This document shows positions 5,223 through 7,744 of a stretch of 7,744 bases of DNA, one piece after another. The notes below the pieces were generated by a model. That model saw only the letters and a program-made list of their open reading frames with translations, made no database searches and was not told the DNA's origin. The DNA comes from Burkholderiales bacterium (GTDB lineage: Bacteria; Pseudomonadota; Gammaproteobacteria; Burkholderiales; Burkholderiaceae_C): the NCBI GenBank assembly GCA_028869035.1, contig JAGWTL010000133.1:1-7744 (forward strand). The letters run 5' to 3'. A program made the position numbers and the translations under genes. The first letter of the stretch is position 1, and every line of letters begins with the position of its first letter.

Positions 5223-7064
5223 ATGGAACACACCTCCAGCTGGCTCGGCCACACCTTCGTCTACCTCTGCGCCGCCGTCATCGCCGTGCCCCTGAGCAAA
5301 TACCTGGGCCTGGGCGCCATCATTGGTTACCTGGGCGCGGGCATCATCATCGGGCCCTGGGGCCTGGGCCTGGTCAGCGAGGTGCAGGACGTGCTGCACT
5401 TCGCCGAGTTCGGCGTGGTGCTCATGCTCTTCCTGATCGGTCTGGAACTGGAGCCGCGCCGGCTCTGGAGCCTGCGCCGGCCCATCTTCGGCTGGGGCAG
5501 CGCACAGGTGCTGGCCTGCAGCGCCGCGCTCTTCCTCGGCCTCTATGCCCTGGGTCTCGTGTTCCCCACGCAGTTGGGTGGCTGGAAAACCCCGCTGGTG
5601 GCCGCGCTGGGCCTGGCCCTGTCGTCCACGGCCATCGCCCTGCAGGTCATGGGTGAGCGCAACCTGCTGCCCACCCCGGGCGGCCAGGCGGGCTTTTCCA
5701 TCCTACTGTTCCAGGACGTGGCCGCCATCCCCATCCTGGCCCTGCTGCCCCTGCTGGGCGCCGAACCCGGCCAGGCCAATGACGATTTCCGCTGGGCCGA
5801 ACTGATCAAGATCGTGCTCGTCATCGGGGGCATCGTGCTGGGCGGGCGCCTGCTCTTGCGCCCCGTGTTGCGCTGGATCGCACGCAGCCGAACGCCCGAG
5901 ATCTTCACCGCCGCGGCCCTGCTGCTGGTGGTGGGCATCGCCTCGCTGATGCAGCAGATCGGGCTGTCCATGGCCCTGGGTGCCTTTCTTGCGGGCGTGC
6001 TGCTGGCCGAAAGTGAATACCGGCGCGAGCTGGAAACCGACATCGAGCCCTTCAAGGGGCTGTTGCTGGGCCTGTTCTTCATCGCGGTGGGCATGAGCAT
6101 CGACCTCTCGGTGCTGCGCTCCGCGCCCGGGCTGATCGCCCTGCTGGTGGCGGGCTTCCTGGCCATCAAGGCGGTGCTGATCTATGCCATGACGCGTTTC
6201 ATGCGCGTGCCCTTGCCCGAGCGCCCGGTGGTCACGCTGCTGCTGGCCCAGGGGGGTGAATTCGCCTTCGTGGTCTTCCAGGCCGCAGCTGGCGCGCAAC
6301 TGCTCTCAGGCCAGACTACCTCGCTGCTGATCGGCGCGGTAGCGCTGTCCATGCTGCTCAGTCCCCTCTTGCTGGTGGCGGTGGACAAGCTGTTGGCGCC
6401 GCGCCTGGCCGCGGCCGGCGGCGGCACCGCACTGGACGAAATCTCGGAGCCACAGGAAGCGCCAGTGCTGATTGCCGGTTTCGGCCGCTACGGCCAGATC
6501 GTGGCGCGTGTCATGCTGGCCCAGGGCATCCCCAGCACTGTGCTGGACCATGACGCCGACATGATCGAGGCCGCGCGCAGCTTCGGCTACCGCGTGCACT
6601 ACGGCGACGCCACCCGTCTGGACCTGCTGCGTATCGCCGGCGCAGCCACCGCCAAGGTGCTGGTGGTGGCCGTGGACGACAAGGAACAATCGCTCAAGAT
6701 CGTGGACTTGGTGCGCGAGAACTTCCCCGAGCTGCCCATCGTGGCGCGCGCGCGCGACGTCACGCACTGGCACGAGCTGCGCGAACGCGGTGTGCAACTG
6801 GTGCAACGCGAACTTTTCGAGTCCAGCCTGCGCAGCGCGCGCAGCGTGCTGGAGCTGCTGGGCCACACGCAGGAGCAGGCGCGCGCCTTCGCCTGGCGTT
6901 TCCGCCAGCACAACCTGGAACTGTTCGAGAAGATGCACCCGCACTTCAAGGACCGCAACCAGCTGATCGCCGTGGTGCGCCAGGGCCGCCAGCAGCTGGA
7001 AGAGCAGATGGCCCAGGAGCGCGCCGAGCGCCAGCGCGCAAGCGCACCGACGGACCCGTCCTGA
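5223..7064 (+). CDS. kefC: KefB/KefC-type potassium-proton antiporter with RCK (TrkA-N) domain
   Basis: The product is a 613-residue inner-membrane CPA2-family protein. By family it is a K+ efflux/H+ influx system, gated in enterobacteria by glutathione and glutathione adducts to protect against electrophiles. The N-terminal part, about residues 8-405, is a bundle of a dozen or so hydrophobic helices containing IGLELEP (72-78), LSSTAIALQVMGERNL, the FQDVAAIP segment with Asp165, FLAGVLLAESEYRRELETDIEPFKG, and AQGGEF (342-347). A cytoplasmic RCK_N domain follows (about 415-530), with the nucleotide motif GFGRYG (419-424) and acidic Asp442 after the second strand. The charged tail includes FRQHN (560-564), resembling the KefC tail. 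Length agrees with KefB/KefC (about 600-620). I prefer ATG 5223 to an in-frame TTG at 5196. No KefF/KefG ancillary subunit is adjacent, so KefB versus KefC and glutathione gating remain unproven. Confidence 0.92.
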   Translation: MEHTSSWLGHTFVYLCAAVIAVPLSKYLGLGAIIGYLGAGIIIGPWGLGLVSEVQDVLHFAEFGVVLMLFLIGLELEPRRLWSLRRPIFGWGSAQVLACSAALFLGLYALGLVFPTQLGGWKTPLVAALGLALSSTAIALQVMGERNLLPTPGGQAGFSILLFQDVAAIPILALLPLLGAEPGQANDDFRWAELIKIVLVIGGIVLGGRLLLRPVLRWIARSRTPEIFTAAALLLVVGIASLMQQIGLSMALGAFLAGVLLAESEYRRELETDIEPFKGLLLGLFFIAVGMSIDLSVLRSAPGLIALLVAGFLAIKAVLIYAMTRFMRVPLPERPVVTLLLAQGGEFAFVVFQAAAGAQLLSGQTTSLLIGAVALSMLLSPLLLVAVDKLLAPRLAAAGGGTALDEISEPQEAPVLIAGFGRYGQIVARVMLAQGIPSTVLDHDADMIEAARSFGYRVHYGDATRLDLLRIAGAATAKVLVVAVDDKEQSLKIVDLVRENFPELPIVARARDVTHWHELRERGVQLVQRELFESSLRSARSVLELLGHTQEQARAFAWRFRQHNLELFEKMHPHFKDRNQLIAVVRQGRQQLEEQMAQERAERQRASAPTDPS

Positions 7065-7092
7065 GCCTGGGCTCGGGCCAGTGCGCGGCCTC
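7065..7092. other. 28-bp convergent gap between kefC-type and TauE-type genes
   Basis: The gap contains a short inverted repeat GAGCC-TG-GGCTC that begins at the kefC stop codon, and GGCC repeats. The stem is short with a 2-nt loop and no U-tract follows, so I do not call a terminator. Confidence 0.3.
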
Positions 7093-7744
7093 TCAGTGGA
7101 AGGCGTCCCAGACCAGCTTGAGGCCGGTCAGCAGCAGGCCCAGATAGATCAGCTGGTAGAAAAGCTTGGGGTTGATGCGCCGCGCCATGCGCACGCCCAT
7201 CCATACGCCCACGGGCGCCAATGGCAGCAGCACGATGGAGGTGGCCAGGTTGCGCCAGTCCAGCAGGCCCAGCCAGGCGTAGGGAATCCACTTGGACAGG
7301 TTGACGAAGAAGAAGAACCAGGACAGCGTGGCTGCGAAGACGATGGGACGCAGCTTGAGCGGCAGCACATAGGCCGAGATGGGCGGGCCGCCCGCATGCG
7401 CCACAAAACTCGTGAAACCACCCGCCGTGGTCAGGATGGCGCCCAGCCAGCGCGGCGGCGGTGCGCTGTCGGCACGCGGTGGGAACAGCAGGCGTTGCGC
7501 CAGAAAGAGCAGCGTGAACAGGCCCACGATGCCGGCCACGATGTTGGCCGCCAGCAGCTTGAACAGCAGCGCACCGATCACCGTGCCCAACAGGCCGAAA
7601 GGCAGCAGGAACTTGAGCAGTGCCTTGTCGAACTCGTTGCGCAACGCGGCGATGCCCAGCAGGTCCATGAGCAGCAGCACCGGCATGAGGATGGCTGCCG
7701 CTTGCGGCACCGTGACGGCCAGCGCCATCATGGGCACGGCCAGT
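7093..7744 (-). CDS. TauE/SafE family membrane protein, putative anion (sulfite/sulfonate) exporter (N-terminus outside window)
   Basis: This is a polytopic inner-membrane protein of the TauE/SafE (DUF81) family, whose members export sulfite, sulfoacetate or related organic anions; the substrate is not readable here. About 216 codons are visible and the frame stays open to the right edge. The N-terminal segment, with the family's first glycine-rich half-motif, is therefore cut off, probably 25-45 residues. What remains has around six or seven hydrophobic helices, a proline-rich loop (PPRADSAPPPRW) and, counting from the ATG at 7737, the second-half motif GFTSFVAHAGGPP at 107-119, which is diagnostic. 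The C-terminus ends in LLLTGLKLVWDAFH, as usual for the family. It converges on the kefC-type gene. No sulfur-metabolism gene is visible that would support a sulfite role. Confidence 0.9.
   Translation of the reverse strand, partial: LAVPMMALAVTVPQAAAILMPVLLLMDLLGIAALRNEFDKALLKFLLPFGLLGTVIGALLFKLLAANIVAGIVGLFTLLFLAQRLLFPPRADSAPPPRWLGAILTTAGGFTSFVAHAGGPPISAYVLPLKLRPIVFAATLSWFFFFVNLSKWIPYAWLGLLDWRNLATSIVLLPLAPVGVWMGVRMARRINPKLFYQLIYLGLLLTGLKLVWDAFH

Noticed and set aside
5703..6944. Minus-strand open frames inside the kefC-type gene
   Set aside because: They are overlapping shadow frames with Gln/His-rich or Ser/Arg-rich translations and no domain.
7065..7092. Intrinsic terminator after the kefC-type gene
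   Set aside because: Only a 5-bp stem with a 2-nt loop and no U-tract; not convincing.
1..7744. CRISPR array, tRNA, IS element or prophage
   Set aside because: No regularly spaced repeats, cloverleaf-like sequence, transposase or phage protein was seen on either strand.

Overview
The window is GC-rich chromosomal DNA, most likely from a Burkholderiales betaproteobacterium of the Comamonadaceae. This rests on protein-family resemblance, on the gene order (trmL, comF, a BioC-like methyltransferase, coxB), and on an intergenic GCCCCCCAAGGGGGC hairpin element of a kind I associate with that family. No database was searched. Coding density is very high: the largest gap between genes is about 190 bp, and no stretch over 300 bp lacks a gene. 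I see no rRNA, tRNA, CRISPR array, insertion sequence or phage gene.

Layout, left to right. Positions 1-1158 (minus): coxB, cytochrome c oxidase subunit II with a fused C-terminal cytochrome c domain, cut at the left edge only a few residues before its expected end. Positions 1159-1347: coxB leader and probable promoter region with a 14-bp palindrome. Positions 1348-2244 (minus): a BioC-like methyltransferase-fold protein without the usual glycine-rich SAM motif. Positions 2287-2982 (plus): comF, divergent from it; the 42-bp gap holds a tandem 17-bp duplication that runs into the comF start codon. Positions 2990-3382 (minus): an unrecognised 130-residue protein. Positions 3470-3934 (plus): trmL. 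Positions 3935-4008: a hairpin-rich REP-like spacer. Positions 4009-4464 (minus): a MaoC/NodN-like hot-dog hydratase. Positions 4522-5136 (minus): a small orphan ParA/MinD-like ATPase. Positions 5223-7064 (plus): a KefB/KefC-type K+/H+ antiporter with an RCK domain, divergent from parA. Positions 7093 to the right edge (minus): a TauE/SafE-family membrane protein missing its N-terminus.

The genes are mostly unrelated housekeeping functions: respiration, tRNA wobble modification, acyl-CoA chemistry and ion homeostasis. They are arranged as alternating convergent and divergent units. ParA and the MaoC protein are the only plausible close operon (57-bp gap); the methyltransferase and coxB are co-directional but separated by 189 bp. 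I found no convincing previously undescribed multi-gene system. The items most worth a second look are the tandem duplication at the methyltransferase/comF divergent start, the missing SAM motif, the G8 tract inside the ParA Walker A codons, the paired palindromes between parA and kefC, and the unrecognised 130-residue protein.
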